Assembly (NCBI GenBank): GCA_027493955.1
Contig: JAOSJT010000001.1
Span: 2,901,131-2,965,130 of the forward strand
Origin: Bacteroidia bacterium
GTDB lineage: Bacteria > Bacteroidota > Ignavibacteria > SZUA-365
Direction of reading: 5' to 3'
DNA: 64,000 nucleotides
Under the pieces are notes generated by a model. It did no database searches, was not told the origin of the DNA, and worked only from the letters and a program-made list of their open reading frames with translations. The position numbers and the translations under genes are program-made. Position 1 is the stretch's first letter. Every line of letters begins with the position of its first letter. Positions 19,251 through 27,634 of this stretch are shown in pieces.

Positions 19251-20177
19251 ATGAAACGAACAGCATGCATATTCATCACACTGCTGCTTGCGGCCGCGCT
19301 GCCACTCGCAGCCCAGAAACATGAACGCCTGGTGAAACAGCGCTTCCAGACCCCCGCGGATCCCGAAGTGACTGTGGACGTGCGCTTCGGCGACGTCACG
19401 GTCACGCAGTCCGAAGACAACGCGGTGGACGCAATGGTGCGCGTTGCGGTGAGCAAGGGCTCGAAGGAGGATGCGAAGCGTCTCGCGGAGAGCGTCACCG
19501 TGGATCTGCGCCAGGAAGGCAACCGCGTGCTGGTGCGCGCCGGTCTCCCGAAAAAGCAGGGCGGCATGGACAACAGCAACCTTGAAATCAACGTCACCGT
19601 TTCCGTACCATCGCGCGCACGTCTGCTTTGCGAAACCAAGTTCGGCGACGTACGCGCCAGCGGCGTGCAGGGACGCGTGAAAGTCGTGAGTAGCTTCGGC
19701 GATGTCGAAGTGACCCGATGCTCCAATGTGGAGGTGTACTCCTCCTACGGCGAAGTGTCCGTCGGTGACATTGGCGGCAGCATGCGGCTGAAGTCCTCCA
19801 TGGGCGGCATCAAGGCATTCAGCGTGCCGGGTGGACGCATCGAATCGTCCTACGGTGATCTGAACGTGACGCGTCCCGCCGGTCCGGTAGAAATCACCTC
19901 ATCCATGGGGGAGATTACCGTGAAAGAATGCCGCGGCGGAGCAATCAAGAACGCCTACGGCGATGTGGATATCACGCTCTCGTCCGCGTTCAGCGGTACG
20001 GTGGAAGCTGAAACATCGTTTGGGGACATCGACGGCGACGTAGATTTCGATGATCTCGGGAAAAAGAACAAATACGGGCCCACGGCCGAAAAAAAGCGCG
20101 CGACCATGGGTAGCGGCAACGATCGCCTGCAGATCAACAGCAGTTTCGGCGACATCACGGTCGAAAGGGCACGATAG
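19251..20177 (+). CDS. exported DUF4097-type beta-repeat protein
   Basis: The 308-residue product has a signal peptide (MKRTACIFITLLLAAALPLAAQ). A regular beta-solenoid-like repeat follows, built from short FGDVTV / YGEVSV / MGEITV / YGDVDI units every 20-25 residues from about 45 to 305. This pattern is typical of DUF4097/putative adhesin proteins, which often lie next to ECF sigma factor genes. AAGGAG precedes the ATG. Surface or periplasmic location is inferred; the function is unknown. It is third in the sigma/anti-sigma operon, so it may be an output or a sensor of that module. A hairpin follows the gene. Confidence 0.8.
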   Translation: MKRTACIFITLLLAAALPLAAQKHERLVKQRFQTPADPEVTVDVRFGDVTVTQSEDNAVDAMVRVAVSKGSKEDAKRLAESVTVDLRQEGNRVLVRAGLPKKQGGMDNSNLEINVTVSVPSRARLLCETKFGDVRASGVQGRVKVVSSFGDVEVTRCSNVEVYSSYGEVSVGDIGGSMRLKSSMGGIKAFSVPGGRIESSYGDLNVTRPAGPVEITSSMGEITVKECRGGAIKNAYGDVDITLSSAFSGTVEAETSFGDIDGDVDFDDLGKKNKYGPTAEKKRATMGSGNDRLQINSSFGDITVERAR

Positions 20178-20238
20178 ACAAGAATCATCGCCGCCCGGGA
20201 GAACCGTGCGTGGCGATTGCGGCAGACATTTTCACAGG

Positions 20239-20267
20239 ACGGGTGCGGCTTGCCGTGCCCGTTTTTC
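20239..20267 (+). terminator. terminator after the sigma-factor operon
   Basis: ACGGG, GGC / GCC and CCCGT pair as an interrupted stem and are followed by TTTTTC, 62 bp after the DUF4097 gene stop. Confidence 0.6.
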
Positions 20268-20393
20268 ATTATCGAGGGAAGAACCGACGGAAAGTTTTCG
20301 CGCAGACTCGCAACAAATCGGTCCACGATCCGTACACCGGTTGTTGGACCCGCCAGTCCATTCTTCGTCGTCATCAATCTGGAGTATACCCGC

Positions 20394-21305
20394 ATGAAAC
20401 GTACAGTTTTCGCATCATTGTTGATGCTCGTCTGTCTTGTTCATTTTTCCCCGGCACAGAATGTGTATGGAGAAATGAAGCTCACGTTTGACCGGGGATA
20501 TCTTTTCGCATCGTCCACTATGCCCGACGGGAGCGACGCATGGTTTGCCGTGGATCTCGCGGTTGCCACCACCAGCGTGAGCAAAGCCTGGCTGGGTGAC
20601 AGGGCGCGGATTCAGAAATATCAGGGTCGCGCCGACATGGAAGAGGTTCGCAGCTACTTTGCGCTGGGCGGCGTCGGATTTTCAGGTGATGTCGCCGGCA
20701 AGGCGACCCTGCCGAAACTCACACTCGGAGGGCTGATATTCCCTGACGCCAATGTCGCGGTTCTGGAGCAGACACCGGAAATCGCCGGACGCCGCATAGC
20801 CGGCATTATCGGGACGGATCTGCTGCGTCGCGCGGAGATCGCGGTATTCTACTACGGCGCGAAGCCGCGCTTATTGCTTAAAAGCAAGGGCGGCTCCACA
20901 GCGGGGTCCGTGGAGCTTCCGATGAAGGTTGTGAACGGGTATGCGTTTGTTCAGGGATCGATCAACAATACCGCCGTGGACGTATTGCTGGACACCGGAT
21001 CGCCGGAATCCTGGTTCCCGGTCAAAACCTTGCGACTGATCGGCGCTTCCGCAACACCGAACTCCACTCGTGAGCTGCAGACCCTGGATGGGCATGCACT
21101 GAAGGTTCGCGGCTCCAACGTGCAGGACATCACATTCGGAGCGTCAAGCTTCGGGAAGCAGAGCTTCGGGATCGCGGAGCTTGGGGTGTTCTCGCAGATT
21201 CCCGAGAACCTCGTACCCGTGCTGCTCGGAAACAGCTTTTTCTCGACGCTCGACTATGTGGAAATCAATTTCGCCGATAACGTGGTGAGGCTGAAGGCTT
21301 CGTGA
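20394..21305 (+). CDS. exported retropepsin-like aspartic protease
   Basis: The 303-residue protein has a signal peptide (MKRTVFASLLMLVCLVHFSPAQ). Its C-terminal half carries the retropepsin active-site loop VDVLLDTGSPESWFP (near 195-210), a flap-like region and LLGNSFFSTLDYVEINFADNVVRL, which fit aspartyl proteases of the gag-pol/PerP type. The N-terminal half contains a second, degenerate copy (WFAVDLAVATTSV), in which the DTG is replaced by DLA, and GIIGTDLLRRAEI. So there is one intact catalytic Asp, and activity would need dimerisation or a non-canonical pair. GGAG lies nine bases before the ATG. It follows the sigma operon but probably has its own transcript. Confidence 0.75.
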   Translation: MKRTVFASLLMLVCLVHFSPAQNVYGEMKLTFDRGYLFASSTMPDGSDAWFAVDLAVATTSVSKAWLGDRARIQKYQGRADMEEVRSYFALGGVGFSGDVAGKATLPKLTLGGLIFPDANVAVLEQTPEIAGRRIAGIIGTDLLRRAEIAVFYYGAKPRLLLKSKGGSTAGSVELPMKVVNGYAFVQGSINNTAVDVLLDTGSPESWFPVKTLRLIGASATPNSTRELQTLDGHALKVRGSNVQDITFGASSFGKQSFGIAELGVFSQIPENLVPVLLGNSFFSTLDYVEINFADNVVRLKAS

Positions 21306-21337
21306 GCTTCGACTCCCTCTCTCGTTGATCAACAGAG

Positions 21338-21367
21338 GCCGCGGGGAACCGCGGCTTCTGTTTTTTT
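21338..21367 (+). terminator. rho-independent terminator after the aspartic protease gene
   Basis: GCCGCGG / CCGCGGC forms a perfect 7-bp stem with a GGAA tetraloop, followed by TTCTG and seven T residues. Confidence 0.9.
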
Positions 21368-21569
21368 CGCATTCCGCAACCCGCTGTTTCCCTTCCTCAC
21401 TCCCGTTCGTCCCTCCTTCCACATGTCCTTCTCCCTGTGCGACGCCGCAGCTTCCCCGTTTTCCATACTTCTGGCAACGGGACTCCGCCTCGCACTCCCC
21501 GGCCAATCACTGGCGCAGTTCCTGAACACAGATCGAATGCAGACCTCATAAAGAGCTAACACACGGGAT

Positions 21570-21580
21570 CTAGTTTTGAG
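21570..21580 (+). promoter_or_regulatory. candidate promoter element CTAGTTTTGAG upstream of TonB receptor
   Basis: It is identical to the 11-mer before the dnaJ-like gene and fits TAnnTTTG. It lies 108 bp before the receptor ATG, in a 380-bp intergenic region that otherwise shows no gene. No Pho-box-like repeats were recognised. Confidence 0.35.
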
Positions 21581-21687
21581 AATGCAACCGGATGACCCTC
21601 AGGTCAGGGCCAAAGGAAGCATTTATTCAATTCCAACTCGAATGCTACACCGTACCATTCCATTATGAACAGTGACATGAGGACCTC

Positions 21688-24450
21688 ATGAAACATGTGA
21701 CGTTATGTATTCTCGCACTTGCCATGCTGGCAGAGATAAGCGCGGCGCAATCTGTCGGCACGATTCGCGGCAGGATCAGCGACGAAGGCACCATGCCGTT
21801 GGCAGGAGCGAATATTTTCATTCGCGAACTCCGCATCGGAACCGCCGCAGACGACAACGGTGGTTTTACCCTGCTGCGCGTACCCGCCGGAACACATCAG
21901 GTAGCGGTCTCCTACATCGGGTATCGACCTGAGACCGTGGCTGTCGACGTCAAGGCGGGGCAAACCGTCGTGCTGAATATTCGTATGCAATCCGGCGTTA
22001 TCGTCGGGGAGGAGGTCGTCGTGCTTGGTGAGCGTCTGAAGGGGCAGGCGAAAAGTCTCAGTCAGCAACGCAGCAATCCGAACATCACGAACATCATTTC
22101 CAGCGATCAGGTCGGTCGCTTCCCGGATGCGAATATCGGCGACGCGTTGAAGCGTGTTCCCGCCATTACCGTGAATTACGATCAGGGCGAGGCGCGTTTT
22201 GCGAATATTCGCGGAACCGAACCCCGCCTGAATTCAGTCATGATTAACGGCGAGCGCATCCCCTCCGCCGAGGGAGAGCGTCGCGCAGTGCAGGTGGATC
22301 TGATTCCCTCCGACGCTGTGCAGTCCATCGAAGTCAACAAAGCGGTGACACCGGACATGGATGCCGATGCCATCGGGGGGTCGGTCAATCTGATCACGCG
22401 CGGAACACCGAACCGCCTGCGCCTTTCCGCCACGCTGGGCAGCGGCTACAACATGCTTTCCGAAAAGGCGATGTGGACGGGATCGGCAGTGGCGGGTACG
22501 CGACTGCTGGACAGCAAGCTCGGTATCACGCTCAGCGGTTCGTATCATGACCATCATCTCGGATCGGACAACACCGAAGGGATCTGGAGCAAAGACGATG
22601 ACGGGAACGTGTTCGCCGAGGAGTGGGAAGTCCGCGCGTACGATGTGCATCGTATCCGCCGCAGCGTCTCGTCCGCGCTGGATTTCCGTCTGGATGCCTC
22701 AAACACTCTCTATGCCAGTGCCATGTACAATCATCGGGACGACTGGGAGAACCGCTTGCGTTTGCGCTACCGACTGGAGCCCACGGATGCCAGCGGCATT
22801 TCCCAATCGACGGAAATCCGTCGGCAGGTAAAGGGAGGAATCAACAACGACATCAATGACAATGCCCGGCTTGAGGATCAGAGAGCATGGACGGCCTCGT
22901 TGGGTGGTGACCATGTGTTCGCAAACCTGATCAAGGCAAACTGGTCCGTCGCATGGTCGAAAGCCAGCGAGGACAGACCCAATGAGCGATATCTGGGCTG
23001 GCGCGTACGCCGCGTTCCGGTGCGCATGGACCTCTCGGATCCCAAGACGCCCTACCCTTCACCCGTGGATGCTTCACTGGTCACCCTCGACAAGTACACG
23101 CTGCATGAACTGACGGAAGAACATCAGTATACCGAGGAGAAGGATTTCAATTCCCGTCTGGATCTCGAACTGCCATTACTTACCGCCGGCGATTACAAGA
23201 ACAGCGTGAAATTTGGCGGGCGGTACAAGGTAAAGGACAAACTGCGTGACAACGAATTCTTTGAATACGAGCCGCTGTCCGGCTTCGACAATCTGGCCTC
23301 CGTTGCAAACGCCGATTACACGGACGATGACTTTCTGGCCGGTGACTACCGCATCGGATCCTTCGCGACGCCGGAATTCCTCGGTTCGCTCGATCTCGAT
23401 AATCCCGCGTTGTTCGAAAAATCCGACGTCCCGGCCGAGTACGCCGCGGCGAATTTCAACGCCAATGAGACGGTGACCGCCGGCTACGTTCAACTCAATC
23501 AGAACATCGGCGACAGAATGCATGTCATTGCCGGTGTGCGCCTGGAGCAGACCAAGGTTGACTACAAGGGGTACGAATTTAACGACGACACGGAGGAAAT
23601 CACCCCGACCGCGGGAACTTCCGACTACAGCAACGTGCTGCCCGGTCTGCATGTGAAGTACGACATCAACGAAAACACGATACTCCGCTTTGCGTGGACG
23701 AACACGCTCGCACGGCCGAACTACTATGACATCGTACCGTATCGCAACATAGCTGTGGAGGATGAGGAACTGTTCCTGGGTAACTCCACCTTGAAACCGA
23801 CCACCTCCATGAACTTTGACGTGATGGCCGAACAGTACTTCGCTTCCGTCGGAATCGTGTCCGCGGGGGTGTTTTACAAGGACATCAGCGACTTCATCTA
23901 CATCTACAATCAGAAGGGTTTTGTCGATCCGGCGACCGGTGAGACGTACAATCTGTTCCAACCGCGCAACGGTGCCAAGGCGACGCTGACAGGCGTGGAA
24001 TTCGCCTTCCAGCGGCAGTTGGATTTCCTGCCCGGCTTCCTCTCCAGGCTCGGACTGTACACCAACTACACCTTCACGTCCTCGACCACCGACAATCCTG
24101 ATTTCGGAGACCGCGATCTCGATCTTCCCGGCGCCGCGCCGCATTCTCTCAACGCGTCCCTGACCTGGCAGGACAGCCGTTTCGTCATGGGTGTGTCGTT
24201 CAATTACACCAGCCCGTACATGGATCCCGACGAACTGGATTTGACTCCCGGTCTCGAGCGTTACTATGACAAGGTCACGCATCTGGATCTGAACGCGTCG
24301 TATGCGTTGACTCCTCAATTGCGGATCTTTTTTGAGGCGAACAACCTGCTCGATCAACCGCTGCGTTATTATGCCGGCGAGAGCAGCCGCACCTATCAGG
24401 CAGAGTACTACAACCGTCGCTTCAGCGCCGGCGTCAAATTCGATCTCTGA
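21688..24450 (+). CDS. TonB-dependent outer-membrane receptor
   Basis: The 920-residue protein has a signal peptide (about 1-20). A carboxypeptidase-regulatory-like domain follows (about 24-100, GTIRGRISDEGTMPLAGANIFI). The plug domain (about 120-235) contains GRFPDANIGDALKRVPAI, NIRGTEPRLNSVMINGERIPS and DADAIGGSVNLITRG. The barrel ends in an aromatic/hydrophobic strand (FSAGVKFDL). This plug pattern belongs to the Xanthomonas/Caulobacter-type TonB receptor family. It imports a substrate across the outer membrane using ExbBD-TonB energy. The next gene encodes a phytase-like lipoprotein, so phytate breakdown products or inositol phosphates are the likely ligand, by inference. Confidence 0.9.
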   Translation: MKHVTLCILALAMLAEISAAQSVGTIRGRISDEGTMPLAGANIFIRELRIGTAADDNGGFTLLRVPAGTHQVAVSYIGYRPETVAVDVKAGQTVVLNIRMQSGVIVGEEVVVLGERLKGQAKSLSQQRSNPNITNIISSDQVGRFPDANIGDALKRVPAITVNYDQGEARFANIRGTEPRLNSVMINGERIPSAEGERRAVQVDLIPSDAVQSIEVNKAVTPDMDADAIGGSVNLITRGTPNRLRLSATLGSGYNMLSEKAMWTGSAVAGTRLLDSKLGITLSGSYHDHHLGSDNTEGIWSKDDDGNVFAEEWEVRAYDVHRIRRSVSSALDFRLDASNTLYASAMYNHRDDWENRLRLRYRLEPTDASGISQSTEIRRQVKGGINNDINDNARLEDQRAWTASLGGDHVFANLIKANWSVAWSKASEDRPNERYLGWRVRRVPVRMDLSDPKTPYPSPVDASLVTLDKYTLHELTEEHQYTEEKDFNSRLDLELPLLTAGDYKNSVKFGGRYKVKDKLRDNEFFEYEPLSGFDNLASVANADYTDDDFLAGDYRIGSFATPEFLGSLDLDNPALFEKSDVPAEYAAANFNANETVTAGYVQLNQNIGDRMHVIAGVRLEQTKVDYKGYEFNDDTEEITPTAGTSDYSNVLPGLHVKYDINENTILRFAWTNTLARPNYYDIVPYRNIAVEDEELFLGNSTLKPTTSMNFDVMAEQYFASVGIVSAGVFYKDISDFIYIYNQKGFVDPATGETYNLFQPRNGAKATLTGVEFAFQRQLDFLPGFLSRLGLYTNYTFTSSTTDNPDFGDRDLDLPGAAPHSLNASLTWQDSRFVMGVSFNYTSPYMDPDELDLTPGLERYYDKVTHLDLNASYALTPQLRIFFEANNLLDQPLRYYAGESSRTYQAEYYNRRFSAGVKFDL

Positions 24451-24458
24451 CATCAATA

Positions 24459-24486
24459 CCGGCGCTCCCTTTTCAGGGGGCGCCGG
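24459..24486 (+). other. intercistronic stem-loop
   Basis: CCGGCGCTCCCT pairs with AGGGGGCGCCGG around a TTTC loop (one mismatch) between the receptor and the phytase-like gene. It lacks a T-run, so it probably stabilises or partly attenuates a shared transcript rather than ending it. Confidence 0.55.
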
Positions 24487-24506
24487 CCCTTATCCGGAAT
24501 CAACAC

Positions 24507-25589
24507 ATGAAATCACACTTCATCATACTTGCCTTCGTGCTGAGCGCAGTTGTGCAAACGGGCTGCGGTTCAGGACAGAAGGACACCGGGCAGACGCCAC
24601 AGAATAGCATCGAGCGTATTCTGGTCACTGAAGCATGGAACTCGCCGCGGAACGAGACGGACAATGTGGATTCGCCCGCATTCTGGTATGCGCCCGACGG
24701 CAACCATATCGTCATAGCCACAGCGAAATCCACGGATCGCTTGCTGGTGTATGATGCGAAATCGGGAAAGTTGCTCCGCACCATCGGGACGAGCGGAAGC
24801 GGCATCGGACAACTGAAGCGACCGAATGGGATTGCCATCGTTGATGATCTGGCGATTATCGTCGAACGCGACAACCACCGCATTCAGGTATTCCGCCTCC
24901 CTGACGGAAAGCCGCTCGGATACTTCGGTGCGGATCAACTCATCAAACCATACGGCATTGCTGTGATCCGCATGGACAAAGGTTTTTCCTTGTATGTCAC
25001 CGACAACTATGAAACCGCTGACGAAATGGTACCGCCTGCTTCGGAGCTCGGCAGACGCGTCAAGCGCTTTTCGCTCACCGTTACGGGCGACGTGGCTGAG
25101 GGGAATTACCTCGGGAGCTTCGGCGAGACCACCGGTGCCGGGGTGCTTCAGATCGTGGAATCCATCTGTGCCGACACCGTTCACAACGTCTTGCTCATCG
25201 CGGATGAAGATTCAGCACGGAATGATGTAAAGGTCTATGATCTCGACGGGCGTTTTACGGGAGACATCGTCGGCAAGGGACTCTTCAAATCTCAGCCGGA
25301 GGGTATCGTACTGTACGAGTGCCCCGATGGTGGCGGCTATTGGGTCATGACGGATCAGGGGAAAACCGAAAACAATTTTCTCGTCTTCGACCGCGTGACC
25401 TTCGAATTCGTCGGCATGTTCCATGGTTCCGCGACTCGCAACACAGACGGTATCGTGCTTACGCAACGCAGCTTCGATTCCTTTGCGGCAGGTGCATTTT
25501 TCGCGATCCATGACGACGGCAATGTTTCCGCATTCGATTGGTCCGAGATCGCAAAAGCTCTGAAACTCGCGCGGACCTGCGTGCAATAA
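24507..25589 (+). CDS. beta-propeller phytase-like lipoprotein
   Basis: The 360-residue protein has a lipoprotein signal peptide with acylated Cys20 (VVQTGC-GSG). The mature part is a six-bladed propeller with blocks typical of beta-propeller phytases. These are an acidic first-blade motif DNVDSPAFW (family form DxxDDPAxW), VIATAKSTDRLLVYD, PNGIAIVDDLAIIVERDNHRIQVFRL, ESICADTVHNVLLIADED, QPEGIVLYECPDGGGYWVMTDQG and NNFLVFDR. Such enzymes remove phosphates from calcium-bound phytate. One Asp of the first motif is Ser here, so substrate use may differ. It lies 56 bp after the TonB receptor. The alternative is a general NHL/propeller protein. Confidence 0.75.
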   Translation: MKSHFIILAFVLSAVVQTGCGSGQKDTGQTPQNSIERILVTEAWNSPRNETDNVDSPAFWYAPDGNHIVIATAKSTDRLLVYDAKSGKLLRTIGTSGSGIGQLKRPNGIAIVDDLAIIVERDNHRIQVFRLPDGKPLGYFGADQLIKPYGIAVIRMDKGFSLYVTDNYETADEMVPPASELGRRVKRFSLTVTGDVAEGNYLGSFGETTGAGVLQIVESICADTVHNVLLIADEDSARNDVKVYDLDGRFTGDIVGKGLFKSQPEGIVLYECPDGGGYWVMTDQGKTENNFLVFDRVTFEFVGMFHGSATRNTDGIVLTQRSFDSFAAGAFFAIHDDGNVSAFDWSEIAKALKLARTCVQ

Positions 25590-25676
25590 ACGGCACCCTC
25601 GCGTCAGTGAAGCCTTCCGTTCGGATCAGCCGATCGATACACTTCTTCCCTGTCTCTCTGCCATCGCAGACCGCAC

Positions 25677-25710
25677 TTCAGGCACCGATACACCGGTGCC
25701 TGAATTTTTT
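25677..25710 (+). terminator. rho-independent terminator after the phytase-like gene
   Basis: TTCAGGCACCG / CGGTGCCTGAA forms an 11-bp stem around a short loop, followed by TTTTTT. Confidence 0.92.
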
Positions 25711-25845
25711 CTGAGCATGTTGAGGGGGAGGCGGAAACCGGAACACTGCGCGTGTGGCGTTCTGTCAATTCTCCATTGACAGGGAGACGCGAGGACGATA
25801 CGGCGTCCGTCTCGTGCGGTATCAGTGTGCGTTATAAGCGCACTC

Positions 25846-25874
25846 TTTACATATATCAACACAATGCGTATATT
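25846..25874 (+). promoter_or_regulatory. promoter of tRNA-His
   Basis: A -35 TTTACA and a -10 TATATT are separated by 17 bp, and the -10 ends 12 bp before the tRNA 5' end. Confidence 0.65.
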
Positions 25875-25886
25875 ATAATTCTCTAC

Positions 25887-25960
25887 GGTGAGCGTAGCTC
25901 AGTTGGCAGAGCATCAGATTGTGGCTCTGAGGGTCGCGGGTTCAAGCCCCGTCGCTCACC
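25887..25960 (+). tRNA. tRNA-His (anticodon GTG)
   Basis: The sequence folds as a cloverleaf. The acceptor stem is GTGAGCG/CGCTCAC, with the extra G-1 (25887) opposite C73 that marks histidine tRNA. The D-arm is AGCTCAGTTGGCAGAGC, the anticodon arm CAGATTGTGGCTCTG has GTG at 25921-25923, and the T-arm is GCGGGTTCAAGCCCCGT. CCA is not encoded. A terminator hairpin follows. Confidence 0.97.
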
Positions 25961-25967
25961 CCGGAAC

Positions 25968-25998
25968 AAGCGGACACCCCAGTGGTGTCCGCTTTCTG
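25968..25998 (+). terminator. terminator after tRNA-His
   Basis: AAGCGGACACC / GGTGTCCGCTT forms an 11-bp perfect stem followed by a short T-rich tail (TCTGTT). Confidence 0.8.
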
Positions 25999-26090
25999 TT
26001 TGTCGCACGCATTGGTCGTAACGCCAGGCGTGTGAGAAACGGAAGGGACAAGCGCGTCAAAGGACGTTGATCCTCCACGTACCGTAATGG

Positions 26091-26119
26091 TAAAAAAAGG
26101 ACGGCCCGGTGGCCGTCCT
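26091..26119 (-). terminator. rho-independent terminator after nrfA
   Basis: On the minus strand AGGACGGCC / GGCCGTCCT (sharing the central loop CACCG) is followed by seven T residues, 25 bp downstream of the nrfA stop. Confidence 0.9.
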
Positions 26120-26143
26120 CTGACTGTTGATCTGTGCAGGTTG

Positions 26144-27613
26144 TCAGTATTTCGCCTGCCGGGCTTTGGCCGCCGCATCCCATTCAGGAATGATTTTGCT
26201 CAGGAAGTCCTGTTTCTCTGTATTCAGCACCGCCATGTCGAGTCCGATAAATGCCTGCGCCTTTGCCTTCGTGCTGATGTCGGGCAGGGGAATGGCGTCC
26301 GTATAGCCGCGCTTGGCGAGGACACGGACGATCTGCGCCCGTGCGGCTTCAGCCTTTTGAATCGCATTCGCCATAGTGCGGCTGGCCTCTACCGGGGAGT
26401 GGAAACCGAGGCCGTTGGCGGCGGCCACCCAGTCCCAGCGCCACTGTGCCTGACGGATGAGCTTGAGCACGGGTGCCATCTCGCTTTCCGTGGCGCCCTT
26501 GTCCCAGGCAAACTTGGCTTCGATATGCGCCTTGGCGAGCGCATCCTCGGCCAGCTTGCGCATTTCCTCCATTTTGTCCTGACGTTCATACACATCGCGG
26601 AGCAGATTCTGCTCACTTTCGCGGTGGCAGACCTGGCAGGAATTGGCGATGTTCGCGAGCGGGCTCTGAATCTTGTGGTCGGTGAACTTCACGCCGCCTT
26701 CGCTGCGGTAGGGCATGTGACAATCCGCACAAGATACTCCGCGCTTAGCGTGAATGCCCGTCATGTACAGCTCATAATCGGGATGCTGTGCTTTGATGAT
26801 CGGCGCACGACTGAGTTTGTGGACAAAATCCACATGCTCGATTTCGTCGTAGTAGGCTTCCATTTCCTCCGCGGAAAAGCCCTTATCCCAAGGGAAGGTG
26901 AGGTATTTCTCTTCCTTGCCCTTGAAGTAATACTCCACATGGCATTGCGCGCACACGAGCGAGCGCATTTCCTGATGGGTCGCCTTGCTGATGTCTTTGC
27001 CCTGGCGCTGGAAGGCCTCGATGAGCGCCGGGCGCGTGATACGAAGATTCATTGACTTGGGATCGTGGCAATCCTGACAACCGATGTTGTTGACGATTTC
27101 CGGACCCATGTTGGCCCAGGTGTCCTTGTAAAATTCGGCGACGCCTTTCTGATTCATCATACGCGGGACGTCCGTACTTTTGCAACTCCAGCAGGTTGCA
27201 GGTTGCGGGACGGCTGTGCGCAGCGTATTGCGCACATCGTCTACCGCGTGATAATGACCGCGGCCCTGCTTGTAATCGCGCGAAAACGCATACCCTGCCC
27301 AGAGAACCACCAGATTGGGGTAATGTTCGAGGTAGTCGATTTCGGCGGAACCGCCGTGTTTACTCGAAAAGCTGCCGTCGGCGGTTTCAGCATAGCGTTC
27401 GTATTGCCGGGGATAATTTTCGCCCCAGACCTCGTTGCGCGGCTCCCAGTCCGCGATGGGTTTTACCTGCACCACGAGTTGCGATTCGCCGCGTCGTTCC
27501 ATAATGGAAGCGCCAAGCAAACCGATGAGGAAGACAACAACGACGGTGCCGAGAAACAGCGTCCAACCCAGCCAGGGCTTTTCCTGAACGATGTCCATGA
27601 TTCGACGTTTCAT
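26144..27613 (-). CDS. nrfA: ammonia-forming cytochrome c nitrite reductase NrfA
   Basis: The 489-residue protein carries the diagnostic CxxCK catalytic haem site (CWSCK, 141-145) and four CxxCH sites (179-183, 221-225, 295-299, 326-330), making it a pentahaem enzyme. The active-site block CAQCHVEYYF and the KAQHPDYE histidine match known NrfA. The N-terminus has one membrane helix (about 15-36) rather than a clear cleavable signal, so the enzyme may be membrane-anchored with its catalytic part in the periplasm. It reduces nitrite to ammonium with six electrons. nrfH lies 21 bp upstream. It is last of a five-gene minus-strand operon. Confidence 0.97.
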   Translation of the reverse strand: MKRRIMDIVQEKPWLGWTLFLGTVVVVFLIGLLGASIMERRGESQLVVQVKPIADWEPRNEVWGENYPRQYERYAETADGSFSSKHGGSAEIDYLEHYPNLVVLWAGYAFSRDYKQGRGHYHAVDDVRNTLRTAVPQPATCWSCKSTDVPRMMNQKGVAEFYKDTWANMGPEIVNNIGCQDCHDPKSMNLRITRPALIEAFQRQGKDISKATHQEMRSLVCAQCHVEYYFKGKEEKYLTFPWDKGFSAEEMEAYYDEIEHVDFVHKLSRAPIIKAQHPDYELYMTGIHAKRGVSCADCHMPYRSEGGVKFTDHKIQSPLANIANSCQVCHRESEQNLLRDVYERQDKMEEMRKLAEDALAKAHIEAKFAWDKGATESEMAPVLKLIRQAQWRWDWVAAANGLGFHSPVEASRTMANAIQKAEAARAQIVRVLAKRGYTDAIPLPDISTKAKAQAFIGLDMAVLNTEKQDFLSKIIPEWDAAAKARQAKY

Positions 27614-27634
27614 GAGTGCTCCTTCTGCGTACTG

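Noticed and set aside
18540-19726. Minus-strand frame of 378 codons across the sigma/anti-sigma region
   Set aside because: Serine/arginine-rich shadow opposite three well-supported plus-strand genes.
23176-24456. 426-codon open frame opposite the TonB receptor
   Set aside because: It is antisense to conserved barrel sequence, with no family similarity and no ribosome site; GC-rich third positions create such shadows.
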